Positions 18,596 through 28,530 of a stretch of DNA of 64,000 bases are shown one piece after another. The position numbers and the translations under genes were made by a program. The stretch comes from Caballeronia sp. INDeC2 (GTDB lineage: Bacteria > Pseudomonadota > Gammaproteobacteria > Burkholderiales > Burkholderiaceae): assembly GCF_023631325.1 (NCBI RefSeq), contig NZ_JALQDG010000011.1, positions 248,001 to 312,000 of the forward strand. Direction: 5' to 3'. Under the pieces are notes generated by a model, which was given only the letters and a program-made list of their open reading frames with translations, was not told the origin of the DNA and did no database searches. Each line of letters opens with the position of its first letter. The stretch's first letter is position 1.

Positions 18596-18982
18596 TCAGG
18601 CGGGGCGTAAGGCGTCGTCGGGCAGCCAGAAGACCGCGCGGCCTTCCGGCGTATCGCGTTCCTCGACCGTCACGGGCCGCAGGCGCGCGCCGCGGCACGG
18701 ACCGCCGACGCATTTTCCGGTGTCGGGCTCGTAGATCGCCCCGTGTGTCGCGCACATCAAGTATAGGCCCGAGCTTTCGAAGAACTGGCCCTCGTTCCAG
18801 TCGAGCTCCATCGGCACGTGCGCGCAGCGGTTCAGATAGCCGTGCGGCTTGCCGTCGTAGCGCACGAAGAAAACGACGGCGTCGCCGCTCGCCTCCGTCG
18901 CCGGAACGCGCACGCCCGCGCCGCCATCGACGAGTTCTTCCGATGCGCACACCCGCACCGCGTCGCGCACAGGCTCCGTCAT
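18596..18982 (-). CDS. Rieske [2Fe-2S] domain protein
   Basis: A 128-residue single-domain Rieske protein. The two cluster-binding boxes read CAHVPME (CxH, near residue 52) and CATHGAIYEPDTGKC (CxxH). No membrane anchor or second domain is visible, so it is a soluble ferredoxin-like electron carrier or a regulatory module. Its ATG overlaps the stop of the upstream HAD phosphatase by 4 bp, so the two are translationally coupled. Its partner is unknown. Confidence 0.9.
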   Translation of the reverse strand: MTEPVRDAVRVCASEELVDGGAGVRVPATEASGDAVVFFVRYDGKPHGYLNRCAHVPMELDWNEGQFFESSGLYLMCATHGAIYEPDTGKCVGGPCRGARLRPVTVEERDTPEGRAVFWLPDDALRPA

Positions 18983-19638
18983 GCGTGCTCCCGCAGCCAG
19001 CCCGCCAGCGACGCAATGCTGTCGGCGCAAAACTGCGGCTTGAGCGCCGCGAGCGAATCCGCCGGATGCGCGCCATAGCCCACGCCGATGCCCGCCGCGC
19101 CCGCGTTGATCGCCATCTGCAAATCGTGCGTGGTGTCGCCGATCATCGCCGTGCGCCCAAGATCCTGGCCGAGTTCGCGCGTAAGCTCGTGAAGCATCGC
19201 GGGATGCGGCTTCGAGAACGTTTCATCGGCGCAGCGCGTGCCGTCGAAGAGGCTCGTGAGCCGCGATTCGTCGAGCGCGCGATTCAGTCCGACGCGGCTC
19301 TTGCCCGTCGCGACGCCGAGGAAATAGCCGAGATCGCGCAGTTCCTGCAGCAACTCGCGCACGCCGTCGAAGAGCTCGGTCTTCTGGCCCATCGTCAGGA
19401 AATGGAAGCGATAACGCTCGGCAAGGCGCGGATAGTCGGACGGATCGAGCGTCGGCGCGCAAATCTGCAGCGCGTCCTTCAGGCCCAGGCCGATCACGTA
19501 GCTCGCGGACTCGTCGGCGGGAACCGGCAGTCCGAGATCGCGGCACGCCGCCTGAATGCTGCGCGTGATGTGGGCGGTCGAATCCATCAGCGTGCCGTCC
19601 CAGTCGAAAACGATCAGATCAAATTGCTGCCGCGCCAT
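18979..19638 (-). CDS. HAD-family phosphatase (phosphoglycolate phosphatase-like)
   Basis: A 219-residue haloacid-dehalogenase hydrolase. It shows motif I FDWDGTLMDS near residue 11, motif II GVATGKSR, and motif IV IGDTTHDLQMAINAGA. It falls in the Gph/PpaX-like branch by cap position and length, but the substrate cannot be read from sequence. It begins directly after the rluC stop with zero spacing (TAA then ATG), so rluC, this gene and the Rieske gene form one coupled unit, probably with sppA. Confidence 0.88.
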   Translation of the reverse strand: MARQQFDLIVFDWDGTLMDSTAHITRSIQAACRDLGLPVPADESASYVIGLGLKDALQICAPTLDPSDYPRLAERYRFHFLTMGQKTELFDGVRELLQELRDLGYFLGVATGKSRVGLNRALDESRLTSLFDGTRCADETFSKPHPAMLHELTRELGQDLGRTAMIGDTTHDLQMAINAGAAGIGVGYGAHPADSLAALKPQFCADSIASLAGWLREHA

Positions 19639-20637
19639 TTACGGTGTCTCTCGGTTTTTTAGCTGCTCGATGAACCGCTTGCATTCGGCGGGCAGCGGCG
19701 CTTCGAACTGCAAAGGCTCGCCCGTCACCGGATGGGTGATTTTCAGACGATATGCGTGCAAAAACATGCGTTTCAGCGACGGTTTCGCGTTCGAACGGGC
19801 CAGGTCCTTGTTCAGGGCGAAATCGCCGTACTTGGCGTCGCCCGCGATCGGCAAGCCGATGCTCGCCATATGCACGCGGATCTGATGCGTGCGCCCCGTC
19901 TTCAGTTCCGCCTCGACCCACGCGTAATCGCGCCAGCGCTCGATCAGATTGAAGACCGTGTGCGACGGCAGCCCGTTCTCCTGAATGCGCACGCGCCGCT
20001 CGCCGTCCGCCGCGACGTACTTGTGCAGCGGCGCCTTCACGATGCGCCGGCGGCCCCAATCGCTCTGCCAGTCGCCGTGCCCGAGCGCGTAATAGCGCTT
20101 GTCGACGCGATTCTCACGGATCTGCTCGTGCAGGTTCACGAGCGCGGCGCGTTTCTTCGCGAGCATCAGCACGCCGGAAGTCTCGCGATCCAGACGATGC
20201 ACCAGTTCGAGGAATTTCGCGTGCGGGCGCGCATTGCGCAATTGCTCGATCACGCCGAACGCAACGCCGCTGCCGCCATGCACCGCGACGCCACACGGTT
20301 TGTCGATGACGATCAGATGGTCGTCCTCGAACAGGATCGGGAACTCGGCTGCCGGCGCATTCGACGACACCGGCGCCTCGTCCTGCTGCGCCGTGCGGAT
20401 CGGCGGCACGCGCACGAGATCGCCTAGTTCGAGCCGGTATGCCGCGTCGATGCGCCCCTTGTTCACGCGCACTTCCCCGCTGCGGAGAATGCGGTAAATA
20501 TGGCTTTTGGGCACGCCCTTGCAGACGCGCAGCAAAAAGTTGTCGATGCGCTGACCGGCGGCGGTTTCGTCGACTTCGATCATCGACACATGCTCGCTTG
20601 CGACCTGTTTATGGGATGTTTTGCCTAACTCATTCAT
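19639..20637 (-). CDS. rluC: 23S rRNA pseudouridine synthase RluC
   Basis: Makes pseudouridines in 23S rRNA (positions 955, 2504 and 2580 in E. coli). The 332-residue product has an N-terminal S4 domain (AGQRIDNFLLRVCKGVPKSH) and the catalytic domain with HRLDRETSGVLML, whose Asp is the nucleophile, plus GRTHQIRVHMASIG. It is divergent from rne, exactly as in E. coli. The rne promoter found on the opposite strand overlaps its first codons. Confidence 0.94.
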   Translation of the reverse strand: MNELGKTSHKQVASEHVSMIEVDETAAGQRIDNFLLRVCKGVPKSHIYRILRSGEVRVNKGRIDAAYRLELGDLVRVPPIRTAQQDEAPVSSNAPAAEFPILFEDDHLIVIDKPCGVAVHGGSGVAFGVIEQLRNARPHAKFLELVHRLDRETSGVLMLAKKRAALVNLHEQIRENRVDKRYYALGHGDWQSDWGRRRIVKAPLHKYVAADGERRVRIQENGLPSHTVFNLIERWRDYAWVEAELKTGRTHQIRVHMASIGLPIAGDAKYGDFALNKDLARSNAKPSLKRMFLHAYRLKITHPVTGEPLQFEAPLPAECKRFIEQLKNRETP

Positions 20638-20649
20638 TCTGAATATAAT
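20621..20649 (+). promoter_or_regulatory. Predicted sigma-70 promoter for rne, overlapping the rluC start
   Basis: The plus strand reads TTGCCT (20621-20626), exactly 17 bp, then a perfect TATAAT (20644-20649). The start would be near 20656. The elements straddle the rluC start codon on the other strand, so the two transcription units must interfere or share a control region. Confidence 0.75.
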
Positions 20650-20655
20650 TTGCGA

Positions 20656-21520
20656 GCAGTCTGAAAAGGTCGACGCTTAGGATCAAGCAACGGCCGAGAT
20701 TGATCAGACTGTACAGGTGCAAGCGATAAACCATCATTTTACTTGCGCCCAAGGTCGGTTGCTCACCCGGAAAGTCGAGAGCAGCGAGTTGCACGCACGG
20801 CGATATCACCGGCAGGGACGGAGCCCACAGGCGCGTTCGGTCGAGTCGATCGCCGACGGTAACGGATTTTTGGTCAAAAAGAATTTTATCGGCGAGAAGC
20901 GACGGCGCCCGGTTGGCAAAACCGGATGCCAGCCTGGATCGACCCTGCCATCGAGCGGGAGAAACAGGCAAATCGACGCTCGCCGGTTTTGCGAACAACT
21001 GCCGGCGAAAACCGCTGCTGCGCTGATTTCTGCGAAGCGCGGCGACGCCGCAAACGAGGCGAGACACACGGCCGCGCCGACGGGAGCAATCGGGCCCTCG
21101 GCCGCGCCGGCGCGGCATGGCAGCAAGGAAGATCGGTTACGAAGCATCGCGCTGGTTTTAGCGCGAGACCGCTCGCCCCGCAGCCGCCGTTGGGAGGAAT
21201 CAGGCTCTTCGCAAGAGCGCGGGTCGGTTCGGCGCGTCCATTTTGAGACGCGGAGCCGCAGCGCCGCCGTTCATCCTCGCCGCGCGACGCATCGGCCGCC
21301 TCGCAGTGACTTCGCATGCGCCCCACGGCGCGGCCGCCCCGTTCGGGCGCCGCAGCCCGCTTTCGGCAATTCTCCCGCCAGAAGTCCCGCTCCAGCGTGC
21401 TTTGTGACAACACACAAAAAAGCGTGGCACGCCCACCCTCCCGCTTCGCGCGCGTGACGTTTCCGTCACCGACGCCGATTCGCACGACGAGGAAGGACGG
21501 AGCCGCTCTGGAGCCGTTTC
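20656..21520 (+). promoter_or_regulatory. Long predicted 5' leader of rne
   Basis: No gene is supportable in the 883 bp between rluC and rne. If the promoter above is used, the rne mRNA has about 865 nt before its ATG. In E. coli the long rne leader folds into hairpins that RNase E itself binds for autoregulation. This one is longer. It contains complex GC-rich inverted sequence but no element I can assign with certainty. Several open frames here are read only because of high GC content. Confidence 0.55.
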
Positions 21521-24500
21521 ATGAAACGCATGCTGTTTAACGCGACGCAGCAAGAAGAATTGCGCGTCGCCATCGTCGATGGGCAGAAGCTCATCGACAT
21601 TGATATCGAAACCGCCGGGCGCGAACAGCGCAAAGGCAATATCTACAAGGGAGTCGTCACCCGCATCGAGCCGTCGCTCGAAGCCTGCTTCGTCAACTAC
21701 GGCGAGGACCGCCACGGCTTTCTGCCGTTCAAGGAAGTCGCCCGCCAGTATTTCCGCGACGGCGTCGAGATGCGCTCCGCGCGCATCCAGGACGCGCTGC
21801 GCGAAGGCCAGGAACTCATCGTTCAGGTCGAGAAGGAAGAGCGCGGCAACAAGGGCGCGGCGCTGACCACGTTCATTTCGCTGGCCGGCCGCTATCTCGT
21901 CCTGATGCCGAACAACCCGCGCGGCGGCGGCGTGTCGCGCCGGATCGAGGGCGACGAGCGGCAGGAACTGCGCGAAACCATGGCGCAGCTCGAATTGCCG
22001 GAAGGCATGAGCATCATCGCGCGCACGGCCGGCATCGGCCGTTCGGCCGAAGAGCTCCAGTGGGACCTGAACTACCTGATGCAACTCTGGCGGGCAATCG
22101 AAGCCGCGTCGCAGAGCGGCGTCGCCGGCCAGCCGATGCTCATTTATCTCGAATCGAGCCTCGTGATCCGCGCGATCCGCGATTACTTCCAGCCGGACAT
22201 CGGCGAAATCCTCATCGACACGACCGAAATCCATGATCAGGCGCGCGCCTTCATGGACATCGTGATGCCCGACAACCTCTCGAAGGTGAAGCGCTATCAC
22301 GACGACGTGCCGCTCTTCTCGCGCTTCCAGATCGAGCATCAGATTGAAACGGCGTACTCGCGCACGGTGCCGCTGCCCTCGGGCGGCGCGATCGTGATCG
22401 ATCACACCGAGGCGCTCGTCGCCATCGACGTGAACTCGGCGCGCGCGACCAAGGGCGCGGACATCGAGGAAACCGCGACGCGCACCAATCTCGAAGCCGC
22501 CGACGAAGTCGCGCGTCAGTTGCGTCTGCGCGATCTGGGCGGCCTGATCGTGATCGACTTCATCGACATGGAGTCGGCGAAGAGCCAGCGCGAAGTCGAG
22601 CAGCGCCTGAAAGACGCGTTGAAGCATGACCGCGCGCGCGTACAAATGGGCAAGATTTCGCGCTTCGGCCTGATGGAGCTGTCGCGTCAGCGTCTGCGCC
22701 CGGCGCTGTCCGAAGGCAGCCATGTGACCTGCCCGCGCTGCAACGGCACGGGTCATATCCGCGATACCGAATCGTCCGCGCTGCAAGTGCTGCGGATCAT
22801 TCAGGAAGAAGCGATGAAGGAAAACACCGCGGCGATCCATTGCCAGGTGCCGGTCGAGGTGACCGCCTTCCTGCTGAACGAGAAGCGCTCGGAAATCAAC
22901 AAGATCGAGTCGCGCTTCAAGGTCAACGTCGTCCTGATTCCGAACAAGCATCTCGAAACGCCGCACTACAAGCTGGAACGTCTGCGTCACGACGATGCGC
23001 GCCTCGACGAACCGCGCGCGTCGTGGAAGATGGCCGTCGAAGCAGCGACCGAACTGGAGTCGGAAACCGGCTACAGCAAACGCACCGAAGAAGTGAAACC
23101 GAAGCAGGAAGCGGCGGTGAAGGGCATCACGCCCGAAAAGCCGGCGCCGAGCGCACCGGTCAAACCCGCGCCCGTCGAGGCCGCGCCCGTGCAGGTGCCC
23201 GTGCCGGCGAGCGGCGGTTTCATCGCGTGGATCAAGAATCTGTTCGGCATCCAGCCTCAGGCGCAGCCCGCTCCGGCGCCGGTCGAGACTCAGCCGGCCA
23301 CGCGCGCTCCACGTGAACGCGGCGAGCGCACGGGCGGTGGCGATCGCAATCGCAACCGTCGTGGCGGCAGTGGCGCCGGGCGTGAAGGCGCCGCGGCAGG
23401 CGCTGCGACGAGTGGCAACGGTGCGGGCCGGCAGGGCGCGCGTCGCGAAGATCGCGAGGCGCGCGGCGGCCGTGATGGACGTGATGGACGTGAAGGTCGT
23501 GAACTGCGCGAAGTCCGCGAGCCGCGCGAGGCTCGTGAACCGCGTGAGGCACGCGAAACCCGTGAGCCGCGTGAAGCACGTGAGCCGCGCGAAGGCCGTG
23601 ATCGCAACGCGGAACGCACCGCCCGTCCGGAAGCGGCCGAGCGTCAGGAGCGCCGCGAGCGTCCTGACCGTGGCGAGCGCGCGGAACGTGGTGAACGTAC
23701 CGATCGTGGCGAGCGCACCGATCGCGCGGAACGTGGCGAGCGCCGCAAGCCGCAACCGGAAGCCGCCGTCGAGGCGCTGACGCAGGGCGAAACCGTGCCG
23801 TCGGAGATCGTCGAAGCGGCGCAAGCCGATGTCGATGCGCAACAGGCCGGCATCGACGCCGCCGAACAGGCAGCCGCACGCGAGGGTGAAGAGCGCCGCC
23901 GCCGTCGCCGTGGCCGTCGTGGCGGTCGCCGCGAGCGCGACGAGGACGGCATGACGGTGAATCACGCAGCCGACGTCGCCGAGGCGGAAGGTTCAGCCGA
24001 AAACGTCTCCGCGCAAGCCGGCGTATTCGACGCTGAAGCCGCGCAGGAAGCAGCCGCGCGCCACGAAAGCCGCCCCGCCGCGCCGCAACCGGTTGAGCAG
24101 GCAATCGAGCAACCGGTCGCTCAGCCGGTCGAAGCGAAGGCGAAACCGCAAGAGCAAGCGCCTGTCGCAGCCGAAGAAGCGCCGGTTGCCAAGGCCGCCG
24201 AAGCCGAGCCGTTCGAGTCGAAGGTGCAGCCGACCGAACCGGCCACGTTCGATGTCTTCGCGAAACCCGCTTCCGCGACGGCAATCGAGAATCCGTTCGG
24301 ACCGTCGCCGAAGGTTGCCGAGACGACGAAGGCCGATCCGTTCGCGCCCGCCGCGATCGAGGAGCCGAAGCTTGTCGAAGCGGCCAAGCCCGTCGAAACG
24401 GCGCCGACGGCCGTCGCGCCGGTAGCGGCCGAACCCGCCGAAGTCGCCGAGCCGGTGAAAACCGCCGCGGTCGCACCGACGCCGGAGGCAACGATCGTCG

Positions 24501-24823
24501 AACCGGTGAAGCCGGTCGAGAGCACGGAAGCCCAGACGCCGGAGGCCGAACAAGCGCCGGTCGCCGTGGCAGTCGAGCCGGTGAAGTCCGCCGCGCCGGC
24601 CGCGACCTCGACCTCGACGCCGATCGCCGTCGAAACGCTCGAGCCGATGTTGGAGCGCGCCGGTCTCGTCTGGGTCAACACCGACGAAGGCAAGCTGCGC
24701 GACGCGAACGCCGCCGCCGCGCGCGAGCCGGCCGCCGAGCGCGTACCGCGCGAGCGCAAGCCGCTCCCGCCGGCCGACACCACGCCTATGCAGCAAGTGG
24801 AAACCGGCAAGCAGGCCCACTGA
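21521..24823 (+). CDS. rne: Ribonuclease E
   Basis: Essential endonuclease and degradosome scaffold. The 1100-residue product starts [20 protein letters not shown]. It has the S1 domain (residues 35-120), the 5'-sensor and DNase-I-like domain with the catalytic aspartates in [12 protein letters not shown] and VIDFIDM, and the Zn-link [12 protein letters not shown] near residue 404. From about residue 520 it is disordered: an Arg/Glu repeat tract built on REPREA (about 664-695) and RGERTD (about 720-745), then a Pro/Ala/Glu/Val-rich stretch. It closes with a conserved-looking segment near 1040-1055 ([15 protein letters not shown]). That short motif may bind a partner. Confidence 0.97.
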   Translation: MKRMLFNATQQEELRVAIVDGQKLIDIDIETAGREQRKGNIYKGVVTRIEPSLEACFVNYGEDRHGFLPFKEVARQYFRDGVEMRSARIQDALREGQELIVQVEKEERGNKGAALTTFISLAGRYLVLMPNNPRGGGVSRRIEGDERQELRETMAQLELPEGMSIIARTAGIGRSAEELQWDLNYLMQLWRAIEAASQSGVAGQPMLIYLESSLVIRAIRDYFQPDIGEILIDTTEIHDQARAFMDIVMPDNLSKVKRYHDDVPLFSRFQIEHQIETAYSRTVPLPSGGAIVIDHTEALVAIDVNSARATKGADIEETATRTNLEAADEVARQLRLRDLGGLIVIDFIDMESAKSQREVEQRLKDALKHDRARVQMGKISRFGLMELSRQRLRPALSEGSHVTCPRCNGTGHIRDTESSALQVLRIIQEEAMKENTAAIHCQVPVEVTAFLLNEKRSEINKIESRFKVNVVLIPNKHLETPHYKLERLRHDDARLDEPRASWKMAVEAATELESETGYSKRTEEVKPKQEAAVKGITPEKPAPSAPVKPAPVEAAPVQVPVPASGGFIAWIKNLFGIQPQAQPAPAPVETQPATRAPRERGERTGGGDRNRNRRGGSGAGREGAAAGAATSGNGAGRQGARREDREARGGRDGRDGREGRELREVREPREAREPREARETREPREAREPREGRDRNAERTARPEAAERQERRERPDRGERAERGERTDRGERTDRAERGERRKPQPEAAVEALTQGETVPSEIVEAAQADVDAQQAGIDAAEQAAAREGEERRRRRRGRRGGRRERDEDGMTVNHAADVAEAEGSAENVSAQAGVFDAEAAQEAAARHESRPAAPQPVEQAIEQPVAQPVEAKAKPQEQAPVAAEEAPVAKAAEAEPFESKVQPTEPATFDVFAKPASATAIENPFGPSPKVAETTKADPFAPAAIEEPKLVEAAKPVETAPTAVAPVAAEPAEVAEPVKTAAVAPTPEATIVEPVKPVESTEAQTPEAEQAPVAVAVEPVKSAAPAATSTSTPIAVETLEPMLERAGLVWVNTDEGKLRDANAAAAREPAAERVPRERKPLPPADTTPMQQVETGKQAH

Positions 24824-24837
24824 ACGCGCTCGCGCAA

Positions 24838-24904
24838 GCCGGTTCGCTTCGGTGAACCGGCAGAAGCACAAAACGCCATCGATTCCGGTCGATGGCGTTT
24901 TTTT
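24838..24904 (+). terminator. rne terminator (two consecutive hairpins)
   Basis: First a hairpin with stem GCCGGTTC/GAACCGGC (24838-24861). Then AAACGCCATCGA (24871-24882), loop TTCCGG and TCGATGGCGTTT (24889-24900), followed by more T. The second is a textbook intrinsic terminator. Confidence 0.9.
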
Positions 24905-25039
24905 ATCGCCGACCACCGCAAACCGCGGGAAAACCGCGACTTGGGGTCGATGCGTGTTATGCCCCGGTTCCGCTAAAATGGGTCCTCGTCACCCTCATTC
25001 GAACAAGGCCGCAGCGGCCAAGCCGAGCCCCGAATCATC

Positions 25040-26146
25040 ATGTCCCGACGCATCATTCCTCTCGCCGATGTCACCGCGATTCCGGATTTCTCCGGCGTGG
25101 CGACGTCGCCGTCCGGGCTGCTCACGGACACGCTCGCGCGCCCGCTGCGCGATTTGCGCATCTCGGTGACAGACCGCTGCAACTTCCGCTGCGTGTACTG
25201 CATGCCGCGCGATGTGTTCGACAAGGATTACCAGTTCCTTCCGCACGCCGCCCTGCTCTCGTTCGAGGAGATCGAGCGGCTCGCGCGTCTGTTTGTCGCG
25301 CATGGCGTCGAAAAGATTCGGCTGACGGGCGGCGAGCCGCTTCTGCGCAAGAACATCGAATTCCTGATCGAGCGGCTCGCGCTGCTGCGCACGCCGGAAG
25401 GCCGTCCGCTCGACCTGACGCTGACCACGAACGGCTCGCTGCTCGCGCGCAAGGCCCGGTCGCTGAGAGACGCGGGTCTGTCGCGCGTCACGGTGAGCCT
25501 CGACGCGCTCGACGACGAACTCTTTCGCCGCATGAACGACGCCGATTTCGCGGTCGCCGACGTGCTGAACGGCATCGAAACGGCGCAGGCCGCCGGGCTC
25601 GAGCCGATCAAGGTGAACATGGTCGTGAAGCGCGGCACGAACGATCAGGAAATCGTGCCGATGGCGCGCCATTTCAAAGGCAGCGGCACGGTTCTGCGCT
25701 TCATCGAATACATGGACGTTGGTGCGTCGAACGGCTGGAACATGAGCGAAGTGCTACCGTCGGCGCAAGTGGTCGAGCGTATCGACGCACATTTCCCGCT
25801 CGAACCGCTCGAAGCGCATACCGCCGCCGAAACGGCGCAGCGCTGGGGCTATCGCGACGGCAGCGGCGAAATCGGCGTGATTTCCAGCGTCACACGCGCC
25901 TTTTGCGACTCGTGCACGCGCGCGCGGCTTTCGACCGAAGGCAAGCTCTATCTGTGTCTCTTCGCGGTGTCGGGCCACGACCTGCGCGGGCTGATCCGCA
26001 GCGGCGCGAGCGACGATGACGTCGCGACGGCCATCGCGCGCATCTGGGAAGCGCGCGGCGACCGCTACTCGCAGTTGCGTGGCAGCGCATCGGCGCCGTC
26101 GCACGACGATGCGCGTCGCGTCGAGATGTCGTACATCGGCGGCTGA
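25040..26146 (+). CDS. moaA: GTP 3',8-cyclase MoaA
   Basis: Radical-SAM enzyme for the first step of molybdenum cofactor synthesis, from GTP to 3',8-cyclo-GTP. The 368-residue product has the radical-SAM cluster motif in [12 protein letters not shown] near residue 50, LTGGEPLLR, and the second cluster ligands in [21 protein letters not shown] near residue 290. The usual C-terminal GG is present (YIGG). It heads a run with mobA (16 bp on) and moeA. The family's other members moaC/D/E are not here. Confidence 0.96.
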   Translation: MSRRIIPLADVTAIPDFSGVATSPSGLLTDTLARPLRDLRISVTDRCNFRCVYCMPRDVFDKDYQFLPHAALLSFEEIERLARLFVAHGVEKIRLTGGEPLLRKNIEFLIERLALLRTPEGRPLDLTLTTNGSLLARKARSLRDAGLSRVTVSLDALDDELFRRMNDADFAVADVLNGIETAQAAGLEPIKVNMVVKRGTNDQEIVPMARHFKGSGTVLRFIEYMDVGASNGWNMSEVLPSAQVVERIDAHFPLEPLEAHTAAETAQRWGYRDGSGEIGVISSVTRAFCDSCTRARLSTEGKLYLCLFAVSGHDLRGLIRSGASDDDVATAIARIWEARGDRYSQLRGSASAPSHDDARRVEMSYIGG

Positions 26147-26162
26147 GCGCGGCGGATCGCTC

Positions 26163-26783
26163 GTGCCGAACCTTCACATCGATTCGAATGTCACCGCGCT
26201 CGTGCTTGCGGGCGGGCGCGGCTCGCGCATGGGCGGCGTCGATAAAGGCATGCAGCCATTTTGCGGCGAGCCGCTCGCGTTGCATGTCATGCGGCGCATC
26301 GCGCCTCAGGCTAGCGCGCTTCTGATCAGCGCGAACCGTTCCATCGAAGGCTACGAGCGGCTGGGCGCGGCGTTCGGCGCGCGCGTCATTCCGGACGCGC
26401 GGGCGGATTATCCCGGACCGCTCGCCGGCATCGCCGCCGCACTGCGCGCCGCGACCACCGAATACGTGCTGAGCGCGCCTTGCGATGCCCCTTTCGTCGA
26501 CGAGCATATCGGAGCGGCGTTGATGCAGGCGCTCGAGACCCATGGCGGCGACATTGCGTACGCCGCAACCGTCGATGCATCCGGACATGTCATGGCGCAC
26601 CCGGTTTTCGCACTTCTGCGCACCTCGCTCGCCGACGATCTCGACGCCTGGCTCGACCGCGGAGAGCGCAAAGTCCGCGCGTGGTACGCACGCCACAAGC
26701 CAGTGGAAGTCCGATTTGCCGATGAACGCGCGTTTTACAATATCAATGATTTACAGCAGCTGGCGGAGCTGGAACGCCGCTGA
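26163..26783 (+). CDS. mobA: Molybdenum cofactor guanylyltransferase MobA
   Basis: Adds GMP to molybdopterin to make the bis-MGD cofactor. The 206-residue product shows the nucleotide-binding loop LAGGRGSRMGGVDKGMQPF near the start and the DAPFVDEH region. The start appears to be GTG at 26163, 16 bp after the moaA stop. The next in-frame ATG lies inside the nucleotide-binding loop, and upstream codons are inside moaA. Neighbours moaA and moeA support the assignment. Confidence 0.92.
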   Translation: MPNLHIDSNVTALVLAGGRGSRMGGVDKGMQPFCGEPLALHVMRRIAPQASALLISANRSIEGYERLGAAFGARVIPDARADYPGPLAGIAAALRAATTEYVLSAPCDAPFVDEHIGAALMQALETHGGDIAYAATVDASGHVMAHPVFALLRTSLADDLDAWLDRGERKVRAWYARHKPVEVRFADERAFYNINDLQQLAELERR

Positions 26784-26885
26784 CTCTCACGTCCGCCATT
26801 GCGGCAATCCGCGTTCGGGCGTTCAACCACCGCGCGGCCTCGTGGCTGCTTCTTCGCCGGGTTCCGGCGCGATCCACGCCGATTC

Positions 26886-28190
26886 ATGACCACGTCCAAG
26901 GAACTCTCCGCCTGCGTCGCCCAGTACGATCCGAACGCGCTTCCCGTCGAAGCAGCGCAGGAAATCGTGCGTCAATGGGCCATGCCGCGCACGCGGAACG
27001 CGCAGGTCGAACGCGTCGGCCTGCACGATGCGCTCGGCCGCGTCCTCGCCGACGACGTGGTCTCGCCCATCGACGTGCCCGCCTTCGACAACTCCGCGAT
27101 GGACGGTTACGCGTTCGCCGGCGAGGTGCTCTCGCGCGGCAGCGATGTGCTCGATTTGTCCGTGGCGGGCACGGCGCTCGCCGGAAGGCCTTTCGAGAGC
27201 GCGCCGGGTGCTGACCAGTGCGTGCGCATCATGACGGGCGCGCTCATTCCTCCTGGCTGCGACACGGTTGTGCCGCAGGAGCTTGTCACGCGCGAAGGCG
27301 ACGCGATCCGCTTTTCCACCGCGAAAATCCGCGCTGGCCAGAACCGGCGCCTGTCGGGCGAAGATCTCGCGAAAGGCGAACCGGCGCTGCTCGCCGGGCG
27401 TATCGTGCGCGCATCGGATCTTGGGCTGCTCGCGTCGCTCGGCATCGGCGAAGTGTCCGTTCGCAAGCGTCTCACGGCCGCCTTCTTTTCGACGGGCGAC
27501 GAATTGCGCTCGGTCGGCGAAACGCTGAGTCCGGGCAGCCTCTACGACAGCAACCGCTACACGCTCTTCGCGATGCTCGAGCGCCTGGGCGTCGAAACGG
27601 TCGATCTCGGCATCGTGCGCGACGATCGTGCATCGCTCGAAAAGGCGCTCCGCCAGGCGACCGAAAGCGCGGATGTCGTCATCAGCTCGGGCGGCGTGTC
27701 GGTCGGCGATGCGGACTTCACGCGCGAGCTGATGAATTCGCTCGGCGATGTCGCCTTCTGGAAAATCGCGATGCGCCCCGGCCGGCCGCTCGCGTTCGGC
27801 CGCCTGTGGTCGGGCGAGCCCGCGGGCACGGGCAAATCAGCGCTCTTCTTCGGCCTGCCGGGCAATCCGGTCGCCGTGATGGCGACGTTCTACTTCATCG
27901 TGCGCGAGGCGCTGCTTGCAATGTCGGGTGCGACTCGCCAGCCGCTCACGGTCATCCGCGCGATCGCCGCCGAGCCGATAAAAAAACGCGCGGGCCGCAC
28001 GGAGTTCCAGCGCGGCATCGCGACGCGCGGCGAAGACGGCCGCTTTCGCGCCATCACCACGGGTCCGCAAGGTTCCGGCGTGCTCAGTTCGATGAGCGAA
28101 GCCAACTGCTTCATCGTGCTGGAGCATGCGCGCGGCGACATCGACGCCGGCGACGAAGTCGAAATCGTGCCGTTCGACGGCCTGATCTGA
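26886..28190 (+). CDS. moeA: Molybdopterin molybdenumtransferase MoeA
   Basis: Inserts molybdate into adenylylated molybdopterin. The 434-residue product has VPAFDNSAMDGYAF near residue 70, the CDTVVPQE region, and the MoCF-binding domain motifs SSGGVSVGDADFT and GLPGNPVAVMATF. I use the ATG at 26886 (MTTSKELSACVAQYDP). The gene that makes its substrate, mog, is at the far right of the window rather than adjacent. Confidence 0.95.
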   Translation: MTTSKELSACVAQYDPNALPVEAAQEIVRQWAMPRTRNAQVERVGLHDALGRVLADDVVSPIDVPAFDNSAMDGYAFAGEVLSRGSDVLDLSVAGTALAGRPFESAPGADQCVRIMTGALIPPGCDTVVPQELVTREGDAIRFSTAKIRAGQNRRLSGEDLAKGEPALLAGRIVRASDLGLLASLGIGEVSVRKRLTAAFFSTGDELRSVGETLSPGSLYDSNRYTLFAMLERLGVETVDLGIVRDDRASLEKALRQATESADVVISSGGVSVGDADFTRELMNSLGDVAFWKIAMRPGRPLAFGRLWSGEPAGTGKSALFFGLPGNPVAVMATFYFIVREALLAMSGATRQPLTVIRAIAAEPIKKRAGRTEFQRGIATRGEDGRFRAITTGPQGSGVLSSMSEANCFIVLEHARGDIDAGDEVEIVPFDGLI

Positions 28191-28254
28191 CGCACGCCGC
28201 AACGAACGTCGCCAGTACAAACATTCCTATATCGATAGACGGGGCTTTCCTTCC

Positions 28255-28530
28255 ATGAAAAAGCAGATCTCATTCATCGCACCCGGACAGACCGCCAAGG
28301 CGCTGATCCTCGTGTACCTGACCTTCAGCGTGCCGATCGTGCTGCTCGGCGTGGTGGTCGCGTTCGTGCGATACGGCTCGGTGGAAGTGAGCACCGTCAC
28401 GAGCGCGCTGCTGCTGAACGCGATTCTCGGCTTCATCCTGCTGTGGATCGCGTGCCATGCGTACAACTGGGTGGCGTCGCGTTTTGGCGGCATCGAGATC
28501 GTGCTGTCCGATGCGCCGGAGGAAGCGTGA
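28255..28530 (+). CDS. Small two-segment membrane protein, unknown
   Basis: A 91-residue protein with two membrane segments (LILVYLTFSVPIVLLGVVVAFV and LLLNAILGFILLWIACHAYN) and short charged ends. I do not recognise a named family. Its stop overlaps the GTG start of the GNAT gene by 4 bp (GTGA), so they are co-translated. Codon use is like its neighbours and it appears real. A regulatory or stability role for a membrane complex is possible but not shown. Confidence 0.75.
   Translation: MKKQISFIAPGQTAKALILVYLTFSVPIVLLGVVVAFVRYGSVEVSTVTSALLLNAILGFILLWIACHAYNWVASRFGGIEIVLSDAPEEA

Noticed and set aside
20709..20716. CTGTACAG as a LexA box near rne
   Set aside because: LexA boxes need eight bases between CTGT and ACAG; here the halves are adjacent, so it is only a short palindrome.
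23500..23760. Tandem nucleotide repeats in rne as a mobile or CRISPR-like element
   Set aside because: They keep the reading frame and encode Arg/Glu units in the disordered tail of RNase E.
21200..23965. A 921-codon open frame antisense to rne
   Set aside because: Its sequence is repetitive and Phe/Ala/Thr/Arg-rich, a product of the GC-rich codon pattern of rne on the other strand; no SD or family likeness.
24838..24904. A riboswitch for molybdenum cofactor before moaA
   Set aside because: The two hairpins directly follow rne and the second has a T run; they end rne, and no aptamer-like fold is evident up to moaA.
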